Source of the DNA: Mycoplasma sp. CAG:956
Lineage (GTDB): Bacteria > Bacillota_I > Bacilli_A > RF39 > UBA660
Direction: 5' to 3'
NCBI GenBank assembly: GCA_000433475.1
Contig: HF993109.1
Coordinates: forward strand, 142,112-206,111
DNA length: 64,000 nt
Part shown: positions 25,746-34,667 of the stretch, piece by piece
Layout of the letters: the number at the start of each line of letters is the position of its first letter
Numbering within the stretch: the first letter of the stretch is position 1
The notes under the pieces: model-generated
What the model was told of the DNA's origin: nothing
Seen by the model: the letters and a program-made list of their open reading frames with translations, nothing else
Databases searched by the model: none
Made by a program: the position numbers and the translations under genes

Positions 25746-26540
25746 TTATTTATCATTTTTCTTATAGCCTTTCTTTTTGTTAATTTTCTTTCCTTTAATT
25801 CTAGTTGTATTATAAAATTCTATCCATTCTTCAACTAATTGTATGTATTCTTCTAAAGATGTGATATCATTGTTATACAAAGTTTCCTTTTTTAGGAGAG
25901 AGTGCCAACTCTCAATTGGTGAGTCATCTATTGGAGTACCTTTTCTAGACATAGAAATAGTAATTCCATTAGATTCACAAATAGCTTTGTATTCATAAGA
26001 TGTATACTGGAATCCTTGGTCGGAATGTATTATTAATTCAGATACATCTTTTCTTTTTGCTATCGCTTTATTTAAAGTATCCATAACTAATTTATTATCA
26101 TTATGTTTTGATATTTTATATGCAACTACTTTTCTATCATACAAATCAATTATTGTTGATAAATATGCTCTAGAACCCTTAAATATAAGATATGTTACAT
26201 CTGTATCCCAAACTTTATTAGGTGCATCAGTGTTAAAATTACGATTTAATAAATTAGGTTTAACATTATCTTCAATTCTTTCATTTTTATTTTTCTTTTT
26301 TGATTCCCTTACATATTTAGGAATCAAATTATATTTTTTCATTATTCTTAAAACCTTCTTTCCATTCATTACAACTCCTTCATATTTGACTTTAATGCCT
26401 TCCGCAACGCGACGATATCCATATGTGCCCTTAGATTCATCAAATACTTCTTTAATTATCAAATAATCATAATAATCAGGATCTTCCTTATTTCGATATT
26501 TATAGTAAGTTTTAGAACTTATCTCTAATACGACACACAT
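25746..26540 (-). CDS. IS3 family transposase OrfB (DDE integrase core)
   Basis: This 264-aa minus-strand ORF is the catalytic half of an IS3 transposase. An HTH_21-like region (SKGTYGYRRVAEGIK) is followed by the rve core. Its acidic triad is visible: Asp in VWDTDVTYL, Asp in IIHSDQGFQY, and Glu in DDSPIESWHSLLKKE with the family Lys/Arg nearby. The frame stays open upstream of ATG 26540 to the end of OrfA, reading KVTFINLYRDNYKLYN, so the active enzyme is probably an OrfAB fusion made by -1 slippage. It appears intact. Confidence 0.92.
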   Translation of the reverse strand: MCVVLEISSKTYYKYRNKEDPDYYDYLIIKEVFDESKGTYGYRRVAEGIKVKYEGVVMNGKKVLRIMKKYNLIPKYVRESKKKNKNERIEDNVKPNLLNRNFNTDAPNKVWDTDVTYLIFKGSRAYLSTIIDLYDRKVVAYKISKHNDNKLVMDTLNKAIAKRKDVSELIIHSDQGFQYTSYEYKAICESNGITISMSRKGTPIDDSPIESWHSLLKKETLYNNDITSLEEYIQLVEEWIEFYNTTRIKGKKINKKKGYKKNDK

Positions 26541-26581
26541 ATTATATAACTTATAATTATCTCTATATAGATTAATAAAAG

Positions 26582-26878
26582 TTACTTTTTCTTTCGTTGT
26601 GCCTTGAGGAAGGCTTGGTATTTTTTTAGTATTTCATATCTTTCTTTATAATCTTCTAAAGATATGCGTCCTTCTTTTTTAGACTTACCACGCGTTTCTT
26701 CTTTTTCAATATATCCACTTTTTCTAAATTTTTCTATCCAATTCCTTAATGAACTTCTAGGAATATTGTATTTACGTGCAAGACTATATGTAGAGCCACC
26801 AACATCATAATACTCATTTACTATTTTCATTTTTTCTTCATACGAATATCTATATGTTTTGTTTACTTTTTCAGCCAT
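26582..26878 (-). CDS. IS3 family transposase OrfA (helix-turn-helix)
   Basis: The 98-aa protein has a helix-turn-helix (YSYEEKMKIVNEYYDVGGST, YSLARKYNIPRSSLRNWI) that binds the element ends. It ends KAQRKKK at an A-rich stretch (GAAAAAG just before the TAA). Slipping back one base there leads directly into the OrfB frame, as in programmed -1 frameshifting known for IS3. AGGAGG lies upstream of its ATG on the minus strand. Confidence 0.9.
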   Translation of the reverse strand: MAEKVNKTYRYSYEEKMKIVNEYYDVGGSTYSLARKYNIPRSSLRNWIEKFRKSGYIEKEETRGKSKKEGRISLEDYKERYEILKKYQAFLKAQRKKK

Positions 26879-27040
26879 TAGAAAAACACCTCCTTTCGGA
26901 GATGTATTCTATCATAAATTAGTCCTTTTTTAATGTCTACCCTAAAGGGTGCATTTCATACCATAGTCTATTTTTCGTTGTCAAAATAAATTATTTAGTT
27001 TATAATTATATTAAGATATAATAAAAAGAGGTTAATTGTT

Positions 27041-28315
27041 ATGAATAATAATACTAATAGTAATACAAATAATACTAATATTAATAATATACCAAGTAAT
27101 ACAGTACCCCAAGTAAATACTAATAATAACAATAATGGCATAGTAAATAGTACTAATACTGCAGTAAATGCCACCATAAATAATCCTGTTAATAATAACG
27201 TAACTAAAGCAAACCATACAAATACTAGCACCACTCAGTCTAATAATTCTACTCCAAGTAATGATTCTAATAGCCAAAATAATATTAAAATTCAAGAAAC
27301 TAGTGTTACTAAATCCCAAAAAGGAACACTTACAGTTGCTACTTTAAATAATGGTACAGTTAATATTGTAAATAATAGCTTTCCTGAACAAATTGATATT
27401 AACGTTAAAGCTAATAAAATAGTTACTAAAAATGGTAAAAGAGTTCGGATAATGACTAAAAGAGAATTAATAACTAATATTATTTTAAGTTTCTTTTTTG
27501 TTCTTGCTTTATGTGGAGTAGGTTATGGAACTTACTATTATATCTTTAGAAATAATCCTCGTAATTTTGAAACTAAAAATGTTACTGTTGAATATGGAGA
27601 AGAAATACCTGTATCTGTTAAGAATTATATTAATTTAACTGATATTAGTGAACCAGATTATAACTTAGATTTATCTGCTGTTAAAAACGAAATAGGTACC
27701 TATACTTATAAAGTAAGCTATGGTAATACAGTTAAAACTGGTACTATAACAATCAATGATACTAAAGCTCCTGTTATAACCTTTAAAACTTTAAATGATA
27801 TTGATAGTGACACTGAAATTACTAAAGATATGTTAGTCGAATCATGCGAAGATCCATCCGATTGTACTTACGATTTAACCAGTCCAGTTGATACAACAAA
27901 TCCTGGCGAAGTAACGGCTAGCATAACTGCTAAAGATAATCTTGGTAATAGCAAAGATTATACTATAAAACTAAATATTATTGAAAAAATAATTAATATA
28001 GTATGTAAGGGTACCGTTGTAACTACCGATGAATCAGGAAAGACTATTTTAGAAAGTAATAATTATAACTTAAAATTCAATACTTCTAAAAATTTAAAAC
28101 CTAGTACTTTAAATACAATTAGAACTTATTTAAGTGAAAGTGATTATCTCTCTGTAAAGGATGGCTTAACAGCAAATGGTTATACTTTAGAAGAAGTAAA
28201 TAAAAGAGCTCAAAAAGATTCAAGTATTGATAATGTTGCTAATTTAACTACGCAAGATGAAATAAAAACTCATTTAGAAAGTAGTGGCTATACTTGTACA
28301 ATTGATGGAAACTAA
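27041..28315 (+). CDS. Membrane protein with Asn-rich cytoplasmic tail and Ig-like outer domains
   Basis: The 424-aa protein starts with about 90 residues made almost entirely of Asn and Thr (low complexity, probably disordered). A short KTVTKNGKRVR-like basic patch follows, then one transmembrane helix (about 146-166). Outside are two beta-sandwich-like domains. The first (FETKNVTVEYGEEIPVSV, IGTYTYKVSYGN, TGTITINDTKAPVITF) follows the bacterial Ig-like / HYR pattern, and the second ends TAKDNLGNSKDYT. The C-terminal 90 residues form a separate helical domain with Cys. AGAGG precedes ATG 27041. Cell-surface role inferred, no partner visible. Confidence 0.72.
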   Translation: MNNNTNSNTNNTNINNIPSNTVPQVNTNNNNNGIVNSTNTAVNATINNPVNNNVTKANHTNTSTTQSNNSTPSNDSNSQNNIKIQETSVTKSQKGTLTVATLNNGTVNIVNNSFPEQIDINVKANKIVTKNGKRVRIMTKRELITNIILSFFFVLALCGVGYGTYYYIFRNNPRNFETKNVTVEYGEEIPVSVKNYINLTDISEPDYNLDLSAVKNEIGTYTYKVSYGNTVKTGTITINDTKAPVITFKTLNDIDSDTEITKDMLVESCEDPSDCTYDLTSPVDTTNPGEVTASITAKDNLGNSKDYTIKLNIIEKIINIVCKGTVVTTDESGKTILESNNYNLKFNTSKNLKPSTLNTIRTYLSESDYLSVKDGLTANGYTLEEVNKRAQKDSSIDNVANLTTQDEIKTHLESSGYTCTIDGN

Positions 28316-28344
28316 AAAATAATATTTAAAATTATTTAAAATAT

Positions 28345-28379
28345 AGATGTGTAAATTTTATTGCTTTACACATCTTTTC
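28345..28379 (+). terminator. Rho-independent terminator
   Basis: A perfect 11-bp stem AGATGTGTAAA/TTTACACATCT with a 9-nt loop is followed by TTT. Confidence 0.85.
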
Positions 28380-28436
28380 TATAGAAAAAATATCTTAGAT
28401 GATATATAATTAAAAGGTAGAGAAAAGAGGTAAAAT

Positions 28437-31400
28437 ATGAGAAAAATAGTTGATGGTAATACTGCTTGTAGTAATATTGCTAATCTATTTACAGAAATTG
28501 CATCAATTTATCCTATTACACCATCTAGTCCGATGGCTAGTAATATCGATAATTTAAAATTAAAAAAGAAAAATTTATTCAATGAATCCGTTGAGGTTGT
28601 AGAAATGCAAAGCGAAGCTGGTGCCGCTGGTGCTATGCACGGAGCCTTAATTAGTGGTTCTCTAGCGACTACTTTTACAGCATCGCAAGGACTACTTTTA
28701 ATGATTCCTAATATGTATAAAATTGCCGGTGAAGGCTTACCAGGAGTAATTCACGTTGCGGCTCGTACCGTTGCTACCCATGCCTTATCAATCTTTGGTG
28801 ACCATAGTGATATTTATGCGACTCGTGGTACTGGCTTTGCAATGCTCGCATCAACCAATGTTTTTGATGCCCAAAACTTAGCAGCTGTTGCTCATCTTTC
28901 AACCATTGAAGGTAGTGTTCCTTTCTTACATTTTTTTGATGGTTTTAGAACTAGTCATGAACTAAATAGTATTGAGGAATTACCAGATGAAGAACTTCTA
29001 AAATTAATTGATTTTGATAAAGTAAATGCCTTTAAAAAGCATGCTCTTAATGTTGGCTGTGGCTACCAAAGAGGTATGGCAGAAAACGAAGATATTTACT
29101 TCCAAAGTGTTGAAGCCCGTAATGCTGATTATTTAAAAATACCTGATATCGTAAATAATTATATGGAAAAAATTAATAGTATTATGCATACTGATTATAA
29201 ACCATTCAATTACTATGGCTCAGAGACTGCTAAGTATGTCATTGTTGCCATGGGTAGTGTTTGTGATACCATAAAGCTTACTATTAATGAATTAAATAAA
29301 GAAAATAATATTTATGGTCTAATCGAAGTTCATCTATACCGTCCATTTAGTAAAGATTATCTAACCAAAGTTTTACCAAGTACGGTAGAAAAAATAGCTG
29401 TCTTAGATAGAACAAAAGAATCAGGTAGCATTGGTGAACCATTATATCTAGATGTCGTTGCATCTCTTAATGATAAAAATATCCAAATTGTCGGCGGACG
29501 TTACGGCTTATCTAGCAAAAATACAACTCCAAGTGATATCGCTGGTGTTTATAAAATGCTAGCAACCGAACTTAAAAACAACTTTACAATCGGTATTAAC
29601 GACGATGTAACTAACTTAAGTTTAACAAGAGTGCCAATGGATATTGAGGTTGCCGATAAAGAACTTATTATCTATGGTTATGGTTCTGATGGTATGGTAT
29701 CAACTTCTAAAGATATCATGCATTATCTAGGCGAAGAAAAAGACTTACACGTTCAAGGTTACTTCCAATACGATAGCAAAAAATCTGGTGGTGTAACTGT
29801 CTCTAACCTAAGAATGTCAAGTAAACCAATAAATGCACCTTATTATGTTCTTCATCCATCATTACTAGTTATTACTAAAGATGCTTATTTAAAAGATTTT
29901 GATATGTTTAGTAATTTAAAAGAAAATGGTATTTGCTTAATTAATACTAATAAAAAATCTCATGAATTAGATGAAGTTTTACCTAATAAAGCTAAAGATT
30001 TAATTAAAAATAAAAATATTAAAGTATTATTAATTGATGCTGATAAGATAGCTTTAGAAAATGGTATTAAAGGTAAAATTAGTAAAATTATGGAAATCGT
30101 TATCTTAAAACTAATGGGATTTAATGATGCTGAAGATTATATCAAAGATTCTATTCGTAAAAAGTTCGGTACTAAGGGTGATGATATTGTCAATGCTAAT
30201 ATTAACTCTTTAAGTAGTGCAGTTAAGAGTGTTATCCTTGTTAAAGCTGAATTTAAAAATAAAGAAGAAACAGAGTCCCATGATGATATCTTTACTTTAA
30301 TTAATAAAAGAGAAGGGGATAACCTTAAAGTATCTGATTTAATGGCTTATAAGAATGGTATCTTCCCTAATGGTCTTGCTGCTAATGAAAAACGTAAAAT
30401 AACTAATATGGTACCAAAATGGATACCTGAAAATTGCATTCAATGTGGTATGTGTGCAACCGTTTGTCCTCACGCAGTAATTCGCCCAATTATAACCGAA
30501 GCTAAAGATGAAGAAAGAGGTATTAAAGTACTAGGACATACTGATTATAATTATGAGATTGTCGTTAGTGAAGCTGACTGTACTTCTTGTGGTTTATGTA
30601 TCAATGCTTGTCTTGGTAAATCCGGTAAGAAAGCTCTAGAATTTGGTGAAGCAACATATGAAACTCAAGATTATGCTGATAAAATGTTTAAAGAACATAA
30701 AAATCCGGAAATTTTTGATAGATTTACTTTAAAAGGTGCATCTCTAAGAAAACCATGCTTTGAATTTAGTGGTGCTTGTGCTGGTTGTGGTGAAACTCCA
30801 TACTTAAAGATGCTAAGTCAATTATTTGGTGAAAAATTAGTTATTGCTAATGCAACAGGTTGTTCATCAATCTACGGTGGTTCTGCTCCATCAACCCCAT
30901 ACTTAATTCCTTGGGCTAACTCATTATTTGAAGATAATGCTGAATTCGGTTATGGTATGTATTTAACTTATAAAAATACCCAAAAACGTATTCGTGATAT
31001 TATTGCTAAGTCTATAGATTGCGTAAGCGAAGACGTAAAAGAGTTACTAAATAAATGGTTAGAAAATGAAACTAATTATGATATAACTAAAGAAATCGTT
31101 GATAAATTACAAACTATGGAAATTCCAAAAGACATAAAAGATATTATAGAATACATGGTTGCTCGTAGTGTCTTTATCGTCGGTGGTGATGGTTGGGCTT
31201 ATGATATTGGCTTTGGTGGTATCGACCATGTCTTATCTAGTGGTGAAAATGTTAATGTCTTAGTACTTGATACTGAGGTCTACTCAAATACTGGTGGTCA
31301 AGCATCTAAATCAAGCCGTGTTGGAGCCGTAGCTGAATTTGCTAACATGGGTAAAAAAACAGCTAAGAAAGACTTATTTAAAATAGCTATGTCATATCCA

Positions 31401-31805
31401 AACTGTTATATCGGTAGTATCTCTTTCGGTGCTAACTTCATGCAAACTATAAAAACCATGAAAGAAGCTGAATCTCATAATGGACCAAGTTTGATTATTT
31501 GCTATTGTCCATGTATCGAACAAGGACTTCATGGAGGTATGTCAAACTCTATAAGTGAAGAAAAACTAGCTGTAGAATGTGGTTATGTTAATTTAATGCG
31601 TTATGTACCAGAAGATAAGAAGTTATATATCGATTCTAAAGAACCAGATTTTACTAAGTATGAAGACTTCTTAAAGAATGAAGTAAGATATAGTAGTCTA
31701 ATAAAGAAAGATAACGAACTTGCTAAAGAATTATTAGATATTCAAGTAAATAATGCTAAAGAAAGATATAACTTCTATAAAGATATAGCAAGTAAAAATA
31801 ATTAA
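28437..31805 (+). CDS. nifJ: Pyruvate:ferredoxin (flavodoxin) oxidoreductase
   Basis: The 1122-aa single-chain PFOR converts pyruvate and CoA to acetyl-CoA and CO2, reducing ferredoxin or flavodoxin. It is a central step of anaerobic energy metabolism. Domains are in the normal order. Domain I has IYPITPSSPMAS and EAGAAGAMHGAL. A transketolase C-like domain II (about 255-400) and the gamma domain follow. The ferredoxin-like insert has CIQCGMCATVCP (from Cys667) and CTSCGLCINAC (from Cys715). The TPP domain has CAGCGE for the proximal cluster and GGDGWAYDIGFGG plus SNTGGQASK for TPP/Mg binding. Length is close to typical (about 1170). AAGAGG precedes ATG. Terminators flank it, so it is monocistronic. 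Confidence 0.96.
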   Translation: MRKIVDGNTACSNIANLFTEIASIYPITPSSPMASNIDNLKLKKKNLFNESVEVVEMQSEAGAAGAMHGALISGSLATTFTASQGLLLMIPNMYKIAGEGLPGVIHVAARTVATHALSIFGDHSDIYATRGTGFAMLASTNVFDAQNLAAVAHLSTIEGSVPFLHFFDGFRTSHELNSIEELPDEELLKLIDFDKVNAFKKHALNVGCGYQRGMAENEDIYFQSVEARNADYLKIPDIVNNYMEKINSIMHTDYKPFNYYGSETAKYVIVAMGSVCDTIKLTINELNKENNIYGLIEVHLYRPFSKDYLTKVLPSTVEKIAVLDRTKESGSIGEPLYLDVVASLNDKNIQIVGGRYGLSSKNTTPSDIAGVYKMLATELKNNFTIGINDDVTNLSLTRVPMDIEVADKELIIYGYGSDGMVSTSKDIMHYLGEEKDLHVQGYFQYDSKKSGGVTVSNLRMSSKPINAPYYVLHPSLLVITKDAYLKDFDMFSNLKENGICLINTNKKSHELDEVLPNKAKDLIKNKNIKVLLIDADKIALENGIKGKISKIMEIVILKLMGFNDAEDYIKDSIRKKFGTKGDDIVNANINSLSSAVKSVILVKAEFKNKEETESHDDIFTLINKREGDNLKVSDLMAYKNGIFPNGLAANEKRKITNMVPKWIPENCIQCGMCATVCPHAVIRPIITEAKDEERGIKVLGHTDYNYEIVVSEADCTSCGLCINACLGKSGKKALEFGEATYETQDYADKMFKEHKNPEIFDRFTLKGASLRKPCFEFSGACAGCGETPYLKMLSQLFGEKLVIANATGCSSIYGGSAPSTPYLIPWANSLFEDNAEFGYGMYLTYKNTQKRIRDIIAKSIDCVSEDVKELLNKWLENETNYDITKEIVDKLQTMEIPKDIKDIIEYMVARSVFIVGGDGWAYDIGFGGIDHVLSSGENVNVLVLDTEVYSNTGGQASKSSRVGAVAEFANMGKKTAKKDLFKIAMSYPNCYIGSISFGANFMQTIKTMKEAESHNGPSLIICYCPCIEQGLHGGMSNSISEEKLAVECGYVNLMRYVPEDKKLYIDSKEPDFTKYEDFLKNEVRYSSLIKKDNELAKELLDIQVNNAKERYNFYKDIASKNN

Positions 31806-31814
31806 AAATGTATT

Positions 31815-31847
31815 AAAGATGTAGATATTTGTCTATGTCTTTTTTTA
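31815..31847 (+). terminator. Terminator after PFOR
   Basis: AGATGTAGA pairs with TCTATGTCT (two G-T pairs) and is followed by a run of T. Confidence 0.7.
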
Positions 31848-31970
31848 AAGGGCAAGCCAAATATAAAAATATAAGTTACTTAAAACTTGAAATATTTATT
31901 ATTTTGTTAGAAGACAAATATTAAATTTAACCAGAAGATAAAAAAGGTTTTAATCTATGTAAACTTTTAC

Positions 31971-31998
31971 TTGACAAATAGTAAAAAAATGTTAAACT
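31971..31998 (+). promoter_or_regulatory. Probable sigma-A promoter for the XRE gene
   Basis: TTGACA (31971-31976), a 16-nt spacer and TAAACT (31993-31998) lie 35 nt upstream of ATG 32033. The remaining 160 bp upstream holds no gene. A short repeat, AACCAGAA, occurs at about 31929 and 32006 on either side of the promoter. Confidence 0.6.
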
Positions 31999-32032
31999 AA
32001 TCATCAACCAGAAAAAGAAAGCAGGTGGGTTT

Positions 32033-32386
32033 ATGGTTAAAGGTGATAGATTAAAAGCATTAAGAAAAGAAAAGGGTCTAACCCAAAGTCAATTAGGTGA
32101 ATTAATCGGTGTCAAAAAATCCGTTATTTGTCTTTATGAAAGAGAACTTAGAAATCCAACTATTGAAAGTATCGTTGCCTTATGTCAAATTTTTAATGTC
32201 AATGCTGATTATTTAATTGGTAATGATGAACTAGCAACTATTGATAATAATAATGAAGAACATTTTGCAATGACTAAAGAAGAAGTCGACTTTATAATAG
32301 AGCTTCGCAAAAATAAAGCAGCATATGCTCTTCTAGTAGAAGATTTAAAAAGGGGAATGGATTTTCTAAAATCCAAAATTAATTAA
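32033..32386 (+). CDS. XRE family helix-turn-helix regulator
   Basis: The 117-aa DNA-binding protein has an N-terminal Cro/C1-type HTH (about residues 4-60: DRLKALRKEKGLTQSQLGEL, KSVICLYERELRNPTIESI, FNVNADYLIGND). The first 65 residues match SinR/C1-like five-helix domains. The C-terminal 50 residues are helical (VDFIIELRKNKAAYALLVED) and probably drive dimer formation. AGGTGGG precedes ATG. It is followed after about 70 nt by an unknown gene that it may regulate. Confidence 0.88.
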   Translation: MVKGDRLKALRKEKGLTQSQLGELIGVKKSVICLYERELRNPTIESIVALCQIFNVNADYLIGNDELATIDNNNEEHFAMTKEEVDFIIELRKNKAAYALLVEDLKRGMDFLKSKIN

Positions 32387-32454
32387 AGTCTAGGAAACTA
32401 GATTTATAAAAAGATTAGGGAATAATGACCATTAGAAAAAGTAAAGGGGAAAAT

Positions 32455-33198
32455 ATGAAAAAAGTAACTGAAGATTTAGTAAAAAAATTAGCATATGAAG
32501 AAAGATTATGTATTTATACATTAGCACGTAAAGGAGAAATATCTCCAAACGAAATAGAAAACTATATGTATGTTGTTGAAAATTTAACAAAAATAAATAT
32601 GAGTGGAATCAATTTTGATTTTGAAACAGTTAACCAATTAGGAATAGATAATTGTTGTGCTTTTTTTAAGGCTTTGTGTGAACAATATAGCAAACTTGCT
32701 AGTCCAGATAATGAGTTTGCTCGTTATGAGGCCAGTCAAGTTAGATGTGAAGTAGAAGTCCCTGGTAGCAATAATGCTGTGCCTCAAAAAATGAGCATTG
32801 GATTACATGATTGTGCTTCAATGGTTGATAAAGCCATCGATGAAAATTACAATGAATTAAAAGTCGGTTGTATGTATGGCAATTCTGATGAATCTATTTA
32901 TAGATACGCTCAAGTTGGAACTATAGCTGATGTATATTATAGAATTAGAGATTTAATTGAAGGAAAGAATTATTTTGATGGTAAATTCATGTCAGAATAT
33001 AGAGAACTAGGCCCTATATTTGCCAGTCAAAGCGATACATTAATTGCCAATTATGCACGTCGTAAAAATATCTCAAAAGAAGAAGCTAAGCAAGAATTAC
33101 GCCAAACTTTAGATGATGGATTTGCTGCACTTAGTAAAACACCAATCAAAGTTGAAAAACATGAAACAACATTAGAATTTAAACCAAAAAATAAATAG
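32455..33198 (+). CDS. Uncharacterised 247-aa protein
   Basis: ATG 32455 has AAAGGGG at good spacing. An in-frame ATG at 32425 with AGGGA is an alternative that adds 10 residues. The protein is cytoplasmic and helical, with no motif I can name. Visible patches are LAYEERLCIYTLARKGEISP, CCAFFKALCEQY and GLHDCASMVDKAIDENYNEL. Four Cys cluster in the first half. It lies downstream of the XRE gene without an obvious terminator between them, so the two may be co-transcribed. Confidence 0.72.
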   Translation: MKKVTEDLVKKLAYEERLCIYTLARKGEISPNEIENYMYVVENLTKINMSGINFDFETVNQLGIDNCCAFFKALCEQYSKLASPDNEFARYEASQVRCEVEVPGSNNAVPQKMSIGLHDCASMVDKAIDENYNELKVGCMYGNSDESIYRYAQVGTIADVYYRIRDLIEGKNYFDGKFMSEYRELGPIFASQSDTLIANYARRKNISKEEAKQELRQTLDDGFAALSKTPIKVEKHETTLEFKPKNK

Positions 33199-33215
33199 TA
33201 TAATGTATTATAATG

Positions 33216-33246
33216 AATATAGATGTGAAGAACGTCTATATTTTTT
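33216..33246 (+). terminator. Rho-independent terminator
   Basis: AATATAGATGT pairs with ACGTCTATATT (one G-T pair), followed by TTTT. Confidence 0.8.
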
Positions 33247-33281
33247 AATACTTTTGAATATGATTTTACTAGGTGATCATT

Positions 33282-34058
33282 TTGAAAAAATATAAAAAAT
33301 ACATCCTTTTTAGTCTTTTAGTTCTTTTAAGTTTTTATACTACTAATAAAACAGCTAACCTGGTTCGTAATCAAGATCCCATTTTAAAAGAAATAAGAAA
33401 CATTAGTTTAGAAAAAAAAGAAGACTTTGTTAATGCAGTTATTCAGGATGACTATATTATTCCCGGAATGTATGGAAGCGTTGTAGATGAGTTAAAAAGT
33501 CTATCCAAAATGAAAGAACAAGATGTTTTTAACAATTTATATTTAGTTAGTCAACCGATTAAGCCCGATATTTCCTTAAGTGATAACTTAGATAAAATCA
33601 TAATTAAAGGTAATAGTAAAAAACAGCAAGTAAGCTTCGTTATTGATGAAAATAGTAGTAAAAAAATTAAAGATTACTTAGTAAAAAATAGTATCAAAGC
33701 ATCACTTTTAATTACTAAAGATAATTTTTCTAAAGATAGTTATTTTGAACAAATTAATAACGATTTCAAAAATTATAAGGAATTAGATAAAACACTGAAA
33801 AAAAATAAAATTAATACAAATATTTGTGTACTTGATAATAATAATTCTAATTTAAAATTTTGTAAAAGTAAGAAAAAATATTTAGTAAAACCAGGAATGT
33901 TTCTAGATAATGCTAATATTATTGAAATAAAAACAAAGCTAGATAGTGGCAGTATCATTTATATTAAGGATGCTACTTACCTAGATTGCCTAGTAGAGTA
34001 TATAAAATCTAAAGATTTAAAAATAGTACCTTTAAGTCAGTTAATTAGTGAAAAGTAA
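33282..34058 (+). CDS. Membrane-anchored, polysaccharide-deacetylase-like protein lacking catalytic motifs
   Basis: The protein is about 258 aa from TTG 33282, chosen because AGGTGAT lies just upstream (GTG 33273 is the alternative). An N-terminal hydrophobic segment (about 8-24) anchors it. The second half has the flow of a NodB/polysaccharide deacetylase: a QVSFVIDEN strand where the catalytic TFDDG would be, then SIKASLLI, and a closing DLKIVPLSQLIS like the final helix-strand of that family. The TFDDG and H..H motifs are absent, so metal binding and deacetylation are not expected. The family link is tentative. Confidence 0.6.
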   Translation: MKKYKKYILFSLLVLLSFYTTNKTANLVRNQDPILKEIRNISLEKKEDFVNAVIQDDYIIPGMYGSVVDELKSLSKMKEQDVFNNLYLVSQPIKPDISLSDNLDKIIIKGNSKKQQVSFVIDENSSKKIKDYLVKNSIKASLLITKDNFSKDSYFEQINNDFKNYKELDKTLKKNKINTNICVLDNNNSNLKFCKSKKKYLVKPGMFLDNANIIEIKTKLDSGSIIYIKDATYLDCLVEYIKSKDLKIVPLSQLISEK

Positions 34059-34127
34059 TTATTACTAAAAAATAGTTGTAAAGTATTATAAAAGATAATT
34101 TGCCTTTTAAAGTGTGAAAACTAAGTG

Positions 34128-34160
34128 AAGATTAGGAATAATGTTTGACTAATCTTTTTA
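34128..34160 (+). terminator. Terminator overlapping the next promoter
   Basis: AAGATTAG pairs with CTAATCTT, with TTT following. An outer ACTAA/TTAGT extension is possible. The right arm includes part of the -35 of the marR promoter. Confidence 0.65.
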
Positions 34161-34195
34161 GTAATGTTAGAATTATTTTGTTAGTTTCCTAACAA
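34145..34195 (+). promoter_or_regulatory. marR-exporter operon promoter with MarR operator
   Basis: TTGACT (34145-34150), a 17-nt spacer and TAGAAT (34168-34173) form the promoter. Immediately downstream is the perfect palindrome TTGTTAG-TTTC-CTAACAA (34178-34195), which covers the start of transcription. This is the usual place and shape for an autorepressing MarR dimer. Confidence 0.72.
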
Positions 34196-34208
34196 TGGTG
34201 GTAAAATT

Positions 34209-34667
34209 ATGCAAGAAAATAATTCAATAGGGTATCATATAATCAATACTGATAAATTAATAGGACGTTACATATTAGATAAATTTGATAAAAAAGCCAG
34301 ACATCGCATTAGTCCTATGCAAGTTATGATTATGAATTACTTACTTAAAAATCAAAATAAGAAAGTATTTCAGCAAGACATTTGTGATACTTTTAACTTA
34401 AGGCGTTCAACTGTAAGTGGTATTCTTACGACTATGGAAAAAAATGATATTATAAGAAGAAAAGTAGATACCGAAGACCCTAGAAAGAATGAAGTTAAAC
34501 TTACTAAAATTTTTATTAATAATACTAAGAGAGTATCTAATGAATTAGTAAAAATGGAAAGTATTTTAGAACAAAATTTTACCCAAGAAGAAAAAAAAGA
34601 ATTGATAAGACTGTTACAAAAATTGGAAGGAAATTTAATAAAAGAAGAGAGGAATAAAAATGTTTAA
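34209..34667 (+). CDS. MarR family transcriptional regulator
   Basis: The 152-aa protein is a winged-helix MarR repressor. The dimer helix is at the N-terminus. The wHTH spans about residues 38-105, with ISPMQVMIMNYLLKN, the recognition-helix region FNLRRSTVSGILTTMEKN and the wing DIIRRKVDTEDPRKNEVKLT (DxR-type wing). A C-terminal dimer helix follows. It overlaps the first exporter gene by 8 nt. A palindrome in its promoter suggests it represses its own operon until a ligand, perhaps an exporter substrate, releases it (inference). Confidence 0.92.
   Translation: MQENNSIGYHIINTDKLIGRYILDKFDKKARHRISPMQVMIMNYLLKNQNKKVFQQDICDTFNLRRSTVSGILTTMEKNDIIRRKVDTEDPRKNEVKLTKIFINNTKRVSNELVKMESILEQNFTQEEKKELIRLLQKLEGNLIKEERNKNV

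Larger units (their letters stand above)
25535..26973. mobile_element. IS3-family insertion sequence (IS150-like)
   Basis: OrfA and OrfB on the minus strand are flanked by inverted repeats. A strong inner match reads TAGACAT..A...AAAGGACTAATTT at 25569-25594 and in reverse at 26916-26937. Partial matches at constant spacing continue outward to a 10-bp identical tip, AAATAGACTA (25535-25544 and 26964-26973). The total length of about 1.44 kb is normal for IS3. No target duplication is evident. An alternative, shorter element would use TG...CA ends at 25555 and 26953. Confidence 0.85.

Noticed and set aside
26230..26466. Plus-strand ORF inside the IS3 transposase
   Set aside because: Antisense shadow of OrfB.
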